Source of the DNA: DAOUBP01 sp034432655
GTDB taxonomy: Bacteria; Chloroflexota; Anaerolineae; CG2-30-64-16
DNA length: 53,496 bases
Direction: 5' to 3'
Assembly (NCBI GenBank): GCA_034432655.1
Contig: DAOUBP010000091.1
Location: 1-53,496, forward strand
Shown: positions 16,380 to 24,204 of the stretch, in pieces
Layout of the letters: each line of letters starts with the position of its first letter
Position numbering within the stretch: position 1 is the first letter of the stretch
Made by a program: the position numbers and the translations under genes
The notes under the pieces: generated by a model
Database searches by the model: none
Seen by the model: only the letters and a program-made list of their open reading frames with translations
What the model was told of the DNA's origin: nothing

Positions 16380-18320
16380 CTAGCGGCGCGGTGTGGGCGT
16401 AGGAACAGGCGCCCCGCCACCGACAGGTTCTTCACGACTGTTCCAGAAATCCACTAACACACAATCGGCCGCAGGTATCACCATCACCACACTGGAAACC
16501 GGGCTTACCGCACGCCATCCAGGCTCCACACGTTGGCTGACGGTATAACCGCCGGTGTCAAGATCGGCAAAACGATAAGAGCCATCCAGGCCACTGAGCA
16601 CAGAGGCTGTTGCGCCGTTGGCCCCTTGCAATGTAATAGTCCACCCAGCCAGAGGGGAACCATTGGCCGTATCTCGCACCGTCCCTGCAATGCAGGTTAA
16701 CCGAGGTAAGGGCGTATTGGTGGGGCGCGACGGGGCACCGGCAGGTGGCGGCGGAGGGGTGATAACAGCCACGATGCCCAGATCACCCTGTACTTCTATC
16801 AACCGAGAAGATAGCCATCCCTCCTGGCCACCTCCCGACCGACACAATCCCTCCTCGGAGGTAAAACAAACACGCAGCCAGGAACCATCGGCATTACGAC
16901 CGGTCACCTGTAGACGATCACCTGCTCGAGCTTGTCCGATCACCGGGTATCCCTGACCAGGGCCATTCCGAAGGTTCAGAGGGCCTTGCGTCACAATGGC
17001 AACGGGCCGCGGAACGGGGGTCGGGCTGGGGGTAGCTGTAGGGCTCGGTGTTGGGGTAGGGGTGATGGCGCGTGCCATGGCCAGGCCCCGGCTGGCGGCA
17101 CTGACATCAACCCCGGGCACTGCCTGTGCCTGAACGTACCACTGAATCGCAGCCGGGATGTCGCCGGCGCTGAGCGCACTTTCCGCGTTGGCAAGCAACA
17201 ACCGGTAGAGTTGTCGAGCCGCTTCCCCGCGACCGTAGTCAGGGACTTCCGCCAGAAGAGCCTCCAGGCGGCTTTGTGCCTCGGCACGATTGCCCGCCGC
17301 CAACGACCGGACTGCCTCCAGGTAGAGCCCGCTGAGGCGGCGGCCGGTAGAGGCCAAACGGTTACGCGGATGAATTGCCAGCGCGCGCGCGTAGTAGTCT
17401 ACGGCTTTCGCCACCATCGCCACATCGCCGTCAGCGCCTTCAATAGCTGCCTCACCCGCATTCATATAGCACACAAACAGAAACTCGGCCACAGCCTCCG
17501 AGCGATAAAAACGGTCCAATTCTCGGACGCGTTCGAACTGCGCAATAGCTTCTTCCCAGTGACCCAAATCATACAAGCGACTGCCATCCTCGTACAGGCT
17601 GGCCAACCGACGCCTTTGTGCAACAAAGTCTGCCCTGGCCTGGGCGTCAGCGTAGCCCGGATCTACGGCCAGAATCTTTTCCAGCTCTGCGCTGGCTTTC
17701 TCCCAGTCCTCATCAGCGATGGCCGCTTGCGCAGCAGCATAACTCTGGGCCAACGCCTTCTGGCGCCGAGCCGTACTCAAACCGAGTTGAGCTTCCGGAT
17801 CGTTGGGCGCGATTTCCAGCAACTTGAGAAAAGCCGCCTCTGCACCTTCGTAGTCACCCACCGCCAGCCGCGCCTGGCCACGGTTGAAAATTTCCTGTGC
17901 TTCCCGGTCGGAAACGCCCGCCCACGGCAACCGATCCTGAAAGACAAACAACACCAGCGCCAGAAGGCCGATAATCGCCAGGATGACCACGCCCCATGTC
18001 TGCCTTCGGCCAAGCCAGGCACGCTCAGCCGGCTGGGGCTTGTCAATCAAGGGAGTCTCGACCGTCCCGGCAGCAGAAGGCGTAGCTGCCTGCAACTGCA
18101 AGAACCACCGCACCTCATCCAACAGCGCATCCAAACCCGGCCGCGTGGGCTGCAGCTCTTTCAAGCGCGTGAAACGATCCAACGCCTGTGCCCAGTTACG
18201 ATGCTGGTAAGCAGCCATGCCTTCGTAATACAGCGCTTCGGCCGGATCAGGCGGTGGAGTCACAAAGCTGCGCGGCCGTGGGGGCGGATTGCCGTTGCCA
18301 GGTTCAGGAAAAGCAGTCAC
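16380..18320 (-). CDS. TPR membrane protein with SH3 and carboxypeptidase-regulatory-like domains
   Basis: Residues 28-60 form a TPR unit in the cytoplasm and 109-128 are a single membrane segment. Residues 138-400 hold several TPR units, 420-438 a Pro-Thr linker, 441-510 an SH3b domain (GPLNLRNGPGQGYPVIG), and 543-630 a beta-sandwich like the regulatory domain of carboxypeptidases (GTVRDTANGSPLAGWTI). Topology suggests that the TPR, SH3 and sandwich lie outside. The start is GTG, 15 bases after the large surface protein gene. The inferred role is a wall- or glycan-associated scaffold; no catalytic site is seen. Confidence 0.85.
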   Translation of the reverse strand: MTAFPEPGNGNPPPRPRSFVTPPPDPAEALYYEGMAAYQHRNWAQALDRFTRLKELQPTRPGLDALLDEVRWFLQLQAATPSAAGTVETPLIDKPQPAERAWLGRRQTWGVVILAIIGLLALVLFVFQDRLPWAGVSDREAQEIFNRGQARLAVGDYEGAEAAFLKLLEIAPNDPEAQLGLSTARRQKALAQSYAAAQAAIADEDWEKASAELEKILAVDPGYADAQARADFVAQRRRLASLYEDGSRLYDLGHWEEAIAQFERVRELDRFYRSEAVAEFLFVCYMNAGEAAIEGADGDVAMVAKAVDYYARALAIHPRNRLASTGRRLSGLYLEAVRSLAAGNRAEAQSRLEALLAEVPDYGRGEAARQLYRLLLANAESALSAGDIPAAIQWYVQAQAVPGVDVSAASRGLAMARAITPTPTPSPTATPSPTPVPRPVAIVTQGPLNLRNGPGQGYPVIGQARAGDRLQVTGRNADGSWLRVCFTSEEGLCRSGGGQEGWLSSRLIEVQGDLGIVAVITPPPPPAGAPSRPTNTPLPRLTCIAGTVRDTANGSPLAGWTITLQGANGATASVLSGLDGSYRFADLDTGGYTVSQRVEPGWRAVSPVSSVVMVIPAADCVLVDFWNSREEPVGGGAPVPTPTPRR

Positions 18321-18335
18321 CTGGATCTATACCTC

Positions 18336-21300
18336 TCAACGTTTGCGTTCAATTTCCGGGGCATAGATGCGGCCGTCCGCAGGCTCGACAGCCTTGCTCG
18401 CATCAACGGCCGTTTGAGCTGTCGTTCCTGTGTCCGCGACAACATGGCTGAGATAGATGCGATAACTGAAGGGCCAATCGCGAACCTGGACATCATCCAG
18501 ATAGCTCCAAGTGTTGAACAGATTATCGTGCCGGTTGTGGTTGGAAAACACCAGTTGTACCGTTTGACCTGCGTAAGGGGTTAGGTCAATCAGTGCACGT
18601 TTCCAACCGGAATCATACAACACGCCATAAGTTTGGGTCGGGTTCCCATCACGCAATAGCAAAGCCAATTGTGTCCCCGATGTATCATGTAACGTAACAT
18701 CAAACGTATCTACGTAACGTTTCAACCACTCGCTGTACATCACATCATAGGTAAAGACGCGATACCAAAACGCAAGGGTTGGCCGCTGGGCCTGATTGAG
18801 ATCAGGCACCCGCAAGGTCTGAGAAATCGTCGCGCTGCTCACGGGCACCTGGCCCGGATCGGTCAAGCTGGGGCCGTAATCCTCGCTCCCCAATCGTGCA
18901 CCCAGCACGTCGGCGCCGCTGGGGCCGACCATCGGCACCACCGCCTTATACAACAGGCCACTAGCGCTCCAATGCGCAAACGTGCCGGTGTCAAAGCTCC
19001 CGTTCAACATCGTCTCGATGTTGGCGAACACTGGCGCCGTAGTAAACGCCTGACGATTACCGGCCACATCGCGAGCTGAAATGCGGAAGAAATACGTATG
19101 GCCCCGCACACCCTCGAAAGTCCCTTCCGTAGACCGGGTACTGCTCTGCCAGACCTGCCACTCGCCGTTGTATCCGTCGCGAACCTGCACGTCGAACCCT
19201 GCCAGCCCCGAACCCGGCACAGGGTCATACCCAGACCAGGCCACTGAAAAAGTGGGCCGGGGCTGATAACGACTCAAGGTTGCAAAACGAGCGACCGGCG
19301 CCACCTGATCCACAGAAACCTGATAGGTTTGAACCGGCTCCAGATTCCCTGCACCGTCCAGGCTGGTTACCCGTACGTTGTGAATACCATCAGTATCCAC
19401 CGTAAAACGATCACCTGTCATCCAGGGGGCGTCATCTACCTGATACCGCGTCTCCACCACCCCTGAAGCAGCGTCAGTTGCGCTCAAAACGAAAGTCACC
19501 GGCCCAACATACCAACCAGCTGCGCCCGATGTCCCCGTTCGTATTACGGTGGTCACAGGCGGAGTCCCATCGTACCATAAGGCATCTTCCAGTGCAACAG
19601 CGGTAGCCTGATCGGCGTTGCCCGCCTCATCCCGCAACCACACATAGACGGTGTGCCGTCCCTCACCCGGCACCTGCAGACCCTCCAGCACTTCTGTGGC
19701 CGGATAAAAAACACCATCATCGGGGCTGGTCGGTGGCGTGTTAAACCGGACATATGCGCCCGCAATACCTGACTGATCCAAAGGCGCGCCCCACATCAGT
19801 CGAAAACTATTAAAAGGCTGCCAGCCTGCAGGCTCGGCGCGCAAATTGCGCGGCGCTCCGGGCGGCACATCGTCTATACGCACAGTGATCTGCTGAAGTC
19901 CTTCGCTATTGCCAGCCACATCTTCACTGGCAAACACCACGCGATGCTTATCAGCCGTCGTAATGAAAATCACAGCCGAGGAGCCGTTTGCTGTGATCCA
20001 ATCACCATTGTTTACACGATATCGCAAACGCGCCACACCCGAATGAAGATCTGTGGCGGTCAAAGTCACGGTGACCGGGCCGCGATACCAGCCGTTGGTG
20101 CCGATCGGACCTTGCAGGACAGCAGTTGTGACGGGCGGTGTTGCATCATAGCGCAACAATGGCGCCAACGCGCGGTTGCGATGGTCAGCATTGCCGGCAC
20201 CATCACGCAGCCAGAGATATAAACGATGAACTCCTTCGCCCGGCACGGCCAATCCATCAAGGCGATTCGTCAACGGCACAAAGGTCCCATCGGTGGATGT
20301 GGTCGGTTCCTGGTTCAAGGTGTAATACACCCCTGCGATACCGCTCAAATCGGTCGGATTGGCCCACTGTACAGAGAAACGATTGACGCGACTCCAACTG
20401 TCAGGGGCGACCTCTACCGAGGTGGGCGTAGATGGGGCAACAGTGTCTATCTTGATGGTGACAGGATAACTGATCTCCACATTGCCGGCAACGTCCACCG
20501 AATAAAATGACAACACGTACTGGCCGTCCTCGCTGATTTGAACCTGCGTGCCGACCTGCCAGGAGCCTTCGTTGATCCGATAGAAAGTGCCTGCTACACC
20601 GGAAGTAGCATCGGCAGGAAGCAAAACCACTGTCACCGGCGTGACGAACCAACCGTTCTGGCCCTGGTCCCCTTGCACCCGGTACGATGTCGTCGGCGGA
20701 AGAGTGTCCAGCTTGACATTTTTGCGGGCAATGGCACTGCGGTTACCGGCAAGATCTTGAGCATAATACTCGATCTCATGATCGCCGCCGGAGGAGATCA
20801 CCAATTCCGCACCTTGCTGCCATGGGCCTCTATCGAGACGAAAATAGGCTGTGGCCTGGCCCGAAGGCATATCGCTCACTTCGAAATTCAAAGTGACAGG
20901 CGCAGTGTACCATCCGGTGGCGTTCGGCAGGCGATCAGGCGTCACAACCACTGAAGGGGGTGTCAGGTCAATGGCGATGTTCAAGCTGCGCTCAGGCTCC
21001 AGATTGCCGGCGACATCTTGCGCGTAGAACGTGACGACATGCTCCCCCTCAGCAGATATTTCCAGGCGCCCTTGAGCACGCCAGGCTCCGTCATCCAACC
21101 GATGCCAGATGTTCGCCACACCTGAGCCGGCGGGCCCATCTACCGCCGTAAACGTCACCGTCACCGGCGTGCTATACCAATCGGTCGAAGAGAGTGGCGG
21201 GGTTAGCGAGGCAGTAGTAACAGGGGGAGTGCTGTCATACCAGAAAACTTGTGGGTCAACGTTGCGCTTATCATGATCCACATTGCCCGCCGCATCCACC

Positions 21301-22982
21301 AACCAGATATAGATGTCATGCTTGCCATCGGCAGGCACCTGAATACCGGTGATAACGTTAGTTGTGCTGATGAAGGTACCGTCAGTCGGATAAACCCCCG
21401 GCCGGTTAATGCGGTAATAGGCGCCAACCACGCCTGAAGTATCGGGCGGATTGCTCCAACGCAAGGAAAATGAATTGACGTTAGTCCATGTACGACCCGG
21501 ATCGCCCTGCAGGTTGGAAGGCGGTGAAGGCGCCACACGGTCCAGATAGAGCACCGTCGAAGCAGCCGCGTTGTGATTGGCCCTGCCAAAGGCATCCTGC
21601 AGCCAAACGTAGATCGGATGGGCGCCGTCCGCAGGCAGCACGATGTCTGTGATCCTGTCGTTTGTCATAACAAACAGACCATCATCGGGCGCAACAGGAG
21701 GCGCATCCAACTTGTACCACGCGCCAACAACCCCGCCGATGTCCGGCGGATTAACCCAAGTCACAGTAAAATTGTTGATATTGGTCCAGGTCGCCGGCGT
21801 AGCGGTGAGATCCTGAGGTGCATCCGGAGCACTGCTGTCAAGCATAAATGAAGCATCGCTGCGATCGAACCCCACATTGCCCGCCCGATCAACCGCCTCC
21901 ACCTGAATCCGGGCATGATCCGTTTCCACAGCTGGCAGCACCCAACTGTAACCGCCGGTGTTGGCAACATCAGAGGCGATCACCTGCCACGTCAGGCCAT
22001 CATCATAGGACACACTGAGGGTAATAGGCGCGCTAATCAGGCCAACCGCATCACTGGCGCTCCAGACGATCGTTTGCGCCTGGCCTCCAGCCCATACCTC
22101 CCCACCGTTAGGCGAAATGACCGTTACGGTCGGCGGGGTAATATCGAAAACAAAGCTATTGCCGGGACCAGGGGACTCCGCAAGACCTGCTACGTCAACA
22201 GCCTGACTGCGAATAATGTAGGTCGCGCCGTCCGCCCAGACCGGCATCGGACCTGCATAGCTCCAGCTTGTCGTCCCAACCGCCGGCAACCACTGCTCAC
22301 CGGCCACCCAGGCTGTGCCGTCCCAGTATAGGCCGCTGGCCTGCGCCCGAATGCTAATGCTGACCCGGCCAACCCCCGACGTGGCATCGGCCGCACTGCC
22401 GGTAATGGCCGGCACAGCCCGCACAACAGCACCGGCCGCCGGTTCCAAAACTGCAGAGGTGGGAGGAAGAGTATCCACCCGGATGGTGTACTCCGGGCTT
22501 GTAACGAGCTCGCCCCCAAACTCCTGGATGCGAAAACGGATTCGATTGGCTGCAGCCGAATCCGGCAAGCTCAAACCGGATACCTGCAACACCTGGGTGG
22601 TGCTCAGTGTACCGGTGACACTTAGTCCCGAGGTGGTCCATGAAGCCCAGGAAACCCCGCCATCGGTGCTGAGGGCATAGGCGGCTGTTGTAGCTTCGAG
22701 CCCGTTTGGCGATTCAGCCGTCACCTGACTGACGAAAGATTGCGTCGTCACCCAATCGGCAGGGGCGAAATCGGACCAGGCGACCCCATCTAAGACAAAA
22801 GAATCACGGGGCAGGGAAATCACACTTCGCCAAAGGCCCCACGCTTCGACGCGTGATGCCAGGATGGCAAGTGCGGCCAAGGCGATCGCCACCCAAAGCG
22901 CAAGGTGCTTATGTGGCCGCCAGACTTGAACCTCGGCTTGTCCGCTCGGTTCTTTGGGAACATGATTTACAAACGTACCCAT
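18336..22982 (-). CDS. Giant surface protein made of two alternating Ig-like repeat types, C-terminal jelly-roll domain
   Basis: The protein has 1548 residues. A membrane/export segment lies at 26-48, followed by several non-identical beta domains including an SPNGGEVW-type Ig fold (289-382). Repeats follow in the order B-B-A-A-A-B-A-B-A. Type B (about 80 residues, from 399, 499, 863 and 1054) has FxxxWxxPxDxSGxxGAYY and DGxF, ending WLxDxAGNxDH. Type A (about 75 residues, from 600, 690, 777, 963 and 1156) has GWYxxPVTVTxxATDxxSGV, ending FYxxDxAGNxE, and resembles OmpL47-type domains. A final 170-residue region (LNGSFDTGTFAHW onward) looks like a carbohydrate-binding jelly roll. No sorting signal is seen. 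It is probably an adhesin or envelope scaffold, and a candidate glycosylation substrate for the operon's enzymes. Confidence 0.87.
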   Translation of the reverse strand: MGTFVNHVPKEPSGQAEVQVWRPHKHLALWVAIALAALAILASRVEAWGLWRSVISLPRDSFVLDGVAWSDFAPADWVTTQSFVSQVTAESPNGLEATTAAYALSTDGGVSWASWTTSGLSVTGTLSTTQVLQVSGLSLPDSAAANRIRFRIQEFGGELVTSPEYTIRVDTLPPTSAVLEPAAGAVVRAVPAITGSAADATSGVGRVSISIRAQASGLYWDGTAWVAGEQWLPAVGTTSWSYAGPMPVWADGATYIIRSQAVDVAGLAESPGPGNSFVFDITPPTVTVISPNGGEVWAGGQAQTIVWSASDAVGLISAPITLSVSYDDGLTWQVIASDVANTGGYSWVLPAVETDHARIQVEAVDRAGNVGFDRSDASFMLDSSAPDAPQDLTATPATWTNINNFTVTWVNPPDIGGVVGAWYKLDAPPVAPDDGLFVMTNDRITDIVLPADGAHPIYVWLQDAFGRANHNAAASTVLYLDRVAPSPPSNLQGDPGRTWTNVNSFSLRWSNPPDTSGVVGAYYRINRPGVYPTDGTFISTTNVITGIQVPADGKHDIYIWLVDAAGNVDHDKRNVDPQVFWYDSTPPVTTASLTPPLSSTDWYSTPVTVTFTAVDGPAGSGVANIWHRLDDGAWRAQGRLEISAEGEHVVTFYAQDVAGNLEPERSLNIAIDLTPPSVVVTPDRLPNATGWYTAPVTLNFEVSDMPSGQATAYFRLDRGPWQQGAELVISSGGDHEIEYYAQDLAGNRSAIARKNVKLDTLPPTTSYRVQGDQGQNGWFVTPVTVVLLPADATSGVAGTFYRINEGSWQVGTQVQISEDGQYVLSFYSVDVAGNVEISYPVTIKIDTVAPSTPTSVEVAPDSWSRVNRFSVQWANPTDLSGIAGVYYTLNQEPTTSTDGTFVPLTNRLDGLAVPGEGVHRLYLWLRDGAGNADHRNRALAPLLRYDATPPVTTAVLQGPIGTNGWYRGPVTVTLTATDLHSGVARLRYRVNNGDWITANGSSAVIFITTADKHRVVFASEDVAGNSEGLQQITVRIDDVPPGAPRNLRAEPAGWQPFNSFRLMWGAPLDQSGIAGAYVRFNTPPTSPDDGVFYPATEVLEGLQVPGEGRHTVYVWLRDEAGNADQATAVALEDALWYDGTPPVTTVIRTGTSGAAGWYVGPVTFVLSATDAASGVVETRYQVDDAPWMTGDRFTVDTDGIHNVRVTSLDGAGNLEPVQTYQVSVDQVAPVARFATLSRYQPRPTFSVAWSGYDPVPGSGLAGFDVQVRDGYNGEWQVWQSSTRSTEGTFEGVRGHTYFFRISARDVAGNRQAFTTAPVFANIETMLNGSFDTGTFAHWSASGLLYKAVVPMVGPSGADVLGARLGSEDYGPSLTDPGQVPVSSATISQTLRVPDLNQAQRPTLAFWYRVFTYDVMYSEWLKRYVDTFDVTLHDTSGTQLALLLRDGNPTQTYGVLYDSGWKRALIDLTPYAGQTVQLVFSNHNRHDNLFNTWSYLDDVQVRDWPFSYRIYLSHVVADTGTTAQTAVDASKAVEPADGRIYAPEIERKR

Positions 22983-23057
22983 GGGTTGTTGACCTCAAGC
23001 TCGCCGTGGTCCCGGCCAACGCTCAGCAGCGAGGTGATCCGCTCAGAGATCACGAAC

Positions 23058-23747
23058 TCAGCCGGCAGTTTCAAATTTGTAGCCCAGACCGCGCGCGGTC
23101 AGAATATAGCGAGGATTGTCGGGGTCAGGCTCCAGCTTGGAACGCAGCCTGCGGATGTACACAGCCACTTGATTGGAGTAGCCCTCGTAATCGTAGCCCC
23201 ACACCGTGCTGAGGAGCTGCTCATGCGTTAACACGCGACCAACATTGCGCATCAAGTAATGCAACAAACGAAACTCGATAGGTGTCAGCTCAATCGTGCG
23301 CCCGGAAGGTGTTGTGACCGTGTTGTTCACAGGGTCGAGGCGAAAGCCCTCAACCACGAGTAAGCTTTGGGGCTCACCAAAAGTGAAGGCTTCAGCCCGC
23401 CGCAACACAGCGCGCACACGGGCCAGCAATTCCGCCGGCTCAAAGGGCTTGGCCAGATAGTCATCGGCACCTAGATCCAGACCGTAAACCCGATCGCTGG
23501 TTTCTCCCTTGGCCGAAAGGATAATGATTGGCAGATTCGTCGTCCGGCGCAGCTGACGCGTCACCTCCCAGCCATCCATACCCGGCATCATCACATCCAA
23601 AATTAAAAGATCAGGGGTCTTCTCATCAATCATGCGCAGGGCATCATGGCCGTTGTCGGCTGTGAAAACCGTATAGCCCTCTTCGCGAAGCAAAAAGGCT
23701 GTCATTTTCAAGCTGGGACGATCGTCGTCTACTACCAGAATCCGCAT
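23058..23747 (-). CDS. OmpR/PhoB-family response regulator
   Basis: The 229-residue protein has a receiver domain with acidic pocket VVDDD, phospho-acceptor D51 (LILDVMMPGMDG) and K100. It is followed by a winged-helix DNA-binding domain (133-226: TPIEFRLLHYLMRN, YIRRLRSKLE, ILTARGLGYKF). The frame is open to 23897, but a near-consensus promoter (23805-23833) lies inside that extension, so ATG at 23747 is the start. It is the first gene of the long operon; a 75-base gap follows before the giant surface protein gene. The likely partner is the kinase at 12484-14874. It probably controls its own operon through the direct repeats found upstream. Confidence 0.93.
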   Translation of the reverse strand: MRILVVDDDRPSLKMTAFLLREEGYTVFTADNGHDALRMIDEKTPDLLILDVMMPGMDGWEVTRQLRRTTNLPIIILSAKGETSDRVYGLDLGADDYLAKPFEPAELLARVRAVLRRAEAFTFGEPQSLLVVEGFRLDPVNNTVTTPSGRTIELTPIEFRLLHYLMRNVGRVLTHEQLLSTVWGYDYEGYSNQVAVYIRRLRSKLEPDPDNPRYILTARGLGYKFETAG

Positions 23748-23804
23748 CGTACCCGGTTTCTCCTCACCAAGCTGTGACGTTGTACGTTCTGATCTGTTTT
23801 TTTC

Positions 23805-23833
23805 ATTATACCATTGAGAAGAACCGGTCGCAA
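23805..23833 (-). promoter_or_regulatory. Promoter of the response regulator/surface-glycan operon
   Basis: On the minus strand, TTGCGA (23833-23828) and a perfect TATAAT (23810-23805) are separated by 17 bases. The predicted RNA start near 23798 gives a leader of about 50 bases to the ATG at 23747. Confidence 0.75.
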
Positions 23834-23912
23834 AAGACTTCGGAGAGGTGATTTGTACCATCATGCGTTTTCCCTCAATACAAGCGCTGAAAGACAATCT
23901 TAGAGATGAGAT

Positions 23913-23931
23913 ATGAACGCATCATGAACGC
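23913..23931. promoter_or_regulatory. Tandem direct repeat with 11-bp period (candidate OmpR/PhoB-type operator)
   Basis: ATGAACGC occurs at 23913-23920 and again at 23924-23931, exactly 11 bases on, about one helical turn. OmpR/PhoB regulators bind head-to-tail to such repeats. The site lies 80 bases upstream of the -35 box of the response-regulator promoter, so autoregulation is plausible. Confidence 0.45.
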
Positions 23932-24072
23932 GGAACGGCATCAAACCTGACAGTCTATTCACAGATTCAATTTGCTGTCCTGCCGGCCGCCCGCCAATCA
24001 AGCCGCGCCCGTCGGATTGACGGCCACCGGACCTGACGGCGGCATGGCAAAGAGAAGGCGGTAAACCTCAGT

Positions 24073-24092
24073 CTCTAACAAACCTCTAACAA
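24073..24092. promoter_or_regulatory. Second 11-bp-period direct repeat (PhoP-box-like)
   Basis: CTCTAACAA occurs at 24073-24081 and 24084-24092. The core CTAACA-N5-CTAACA has the spacing of Bacillus PhoP boxes (TTAACA-N5 repeats) with one base changed. It sits just upstream of the tentative htpG -35 box. Confidence 0.45.
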
Positions 24093-24097
24093 CTTTC

Positions 24098-24127
24098 TTG
24101 CGTCGGACTTGCATTTCCTGGTAGATT
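24098..24127 (+). promoter_or_regulatory. Tentative htpG promoter
   Basis: TTGCGT (24098-24103) and TAGATT (24122-24127) are 18 bases apart, with four of six matches in each box. No CIRCE-type inverted repeat is seen nearby. Confidence 0.35.
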
Positions 24128-24204
24128 CTGTCCTCAGCTATCCATAGCGCATTCGAGTCCATTCGTCAGTCACCTGCGATCGGCAACTCGCAACGGAGGT
24201 ACGA

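Larger units (their letters stand above)
23748..24204. other. Divergent regulatory region between the response regulator and htpG
   Basis: No gene is supported in these 457 bases. They hold the minus-strand promoter at 23805-23833, an 8-bp direct repeat at 23913-23931, a 9-bp direct repeat at 24073-24092, a tentative htpG promoter at 24098-24127 and the htpG ribosome site GGAGGT just before 24205. The open frame covering 23748-23897 is an extension of the response-regulator frame and crosses the promoter. Confidence 0.7.

Noticed and set aside
16932..18584. Long open frame (550 codons) on the plus strand opposite the TPR gene
   Set aside because: It lies wholly antisense to a gene with clear TPR, SH3 and membrane features. 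Its translation has no recognisable domain and it lacks a ribosome site; it is a by-product of GC-rich codon use.
23034..23053. GTGATC/GATCAC inverted repeat between the response regulator and the giant surface gene
   Set aside because: Only 6 bp with an 8-base loop and no T-run, and it falls partly in ordinary spacer; too weak to call a terminator or operator.
23748..23897. N-terminal extension of the response regulator
   Set aside because: A 17-spaced promoter with perfect TATAAT lies inside it, and the receiver domain starts at the ATG at 23747.
24000..24204. CIRCE heat-shock operator upstream of htpG
   Set aside because: No TTAGCACTC-N9-GAGTGCTAA-like inverted repeat was found; the repeats present are direct, not inverted.
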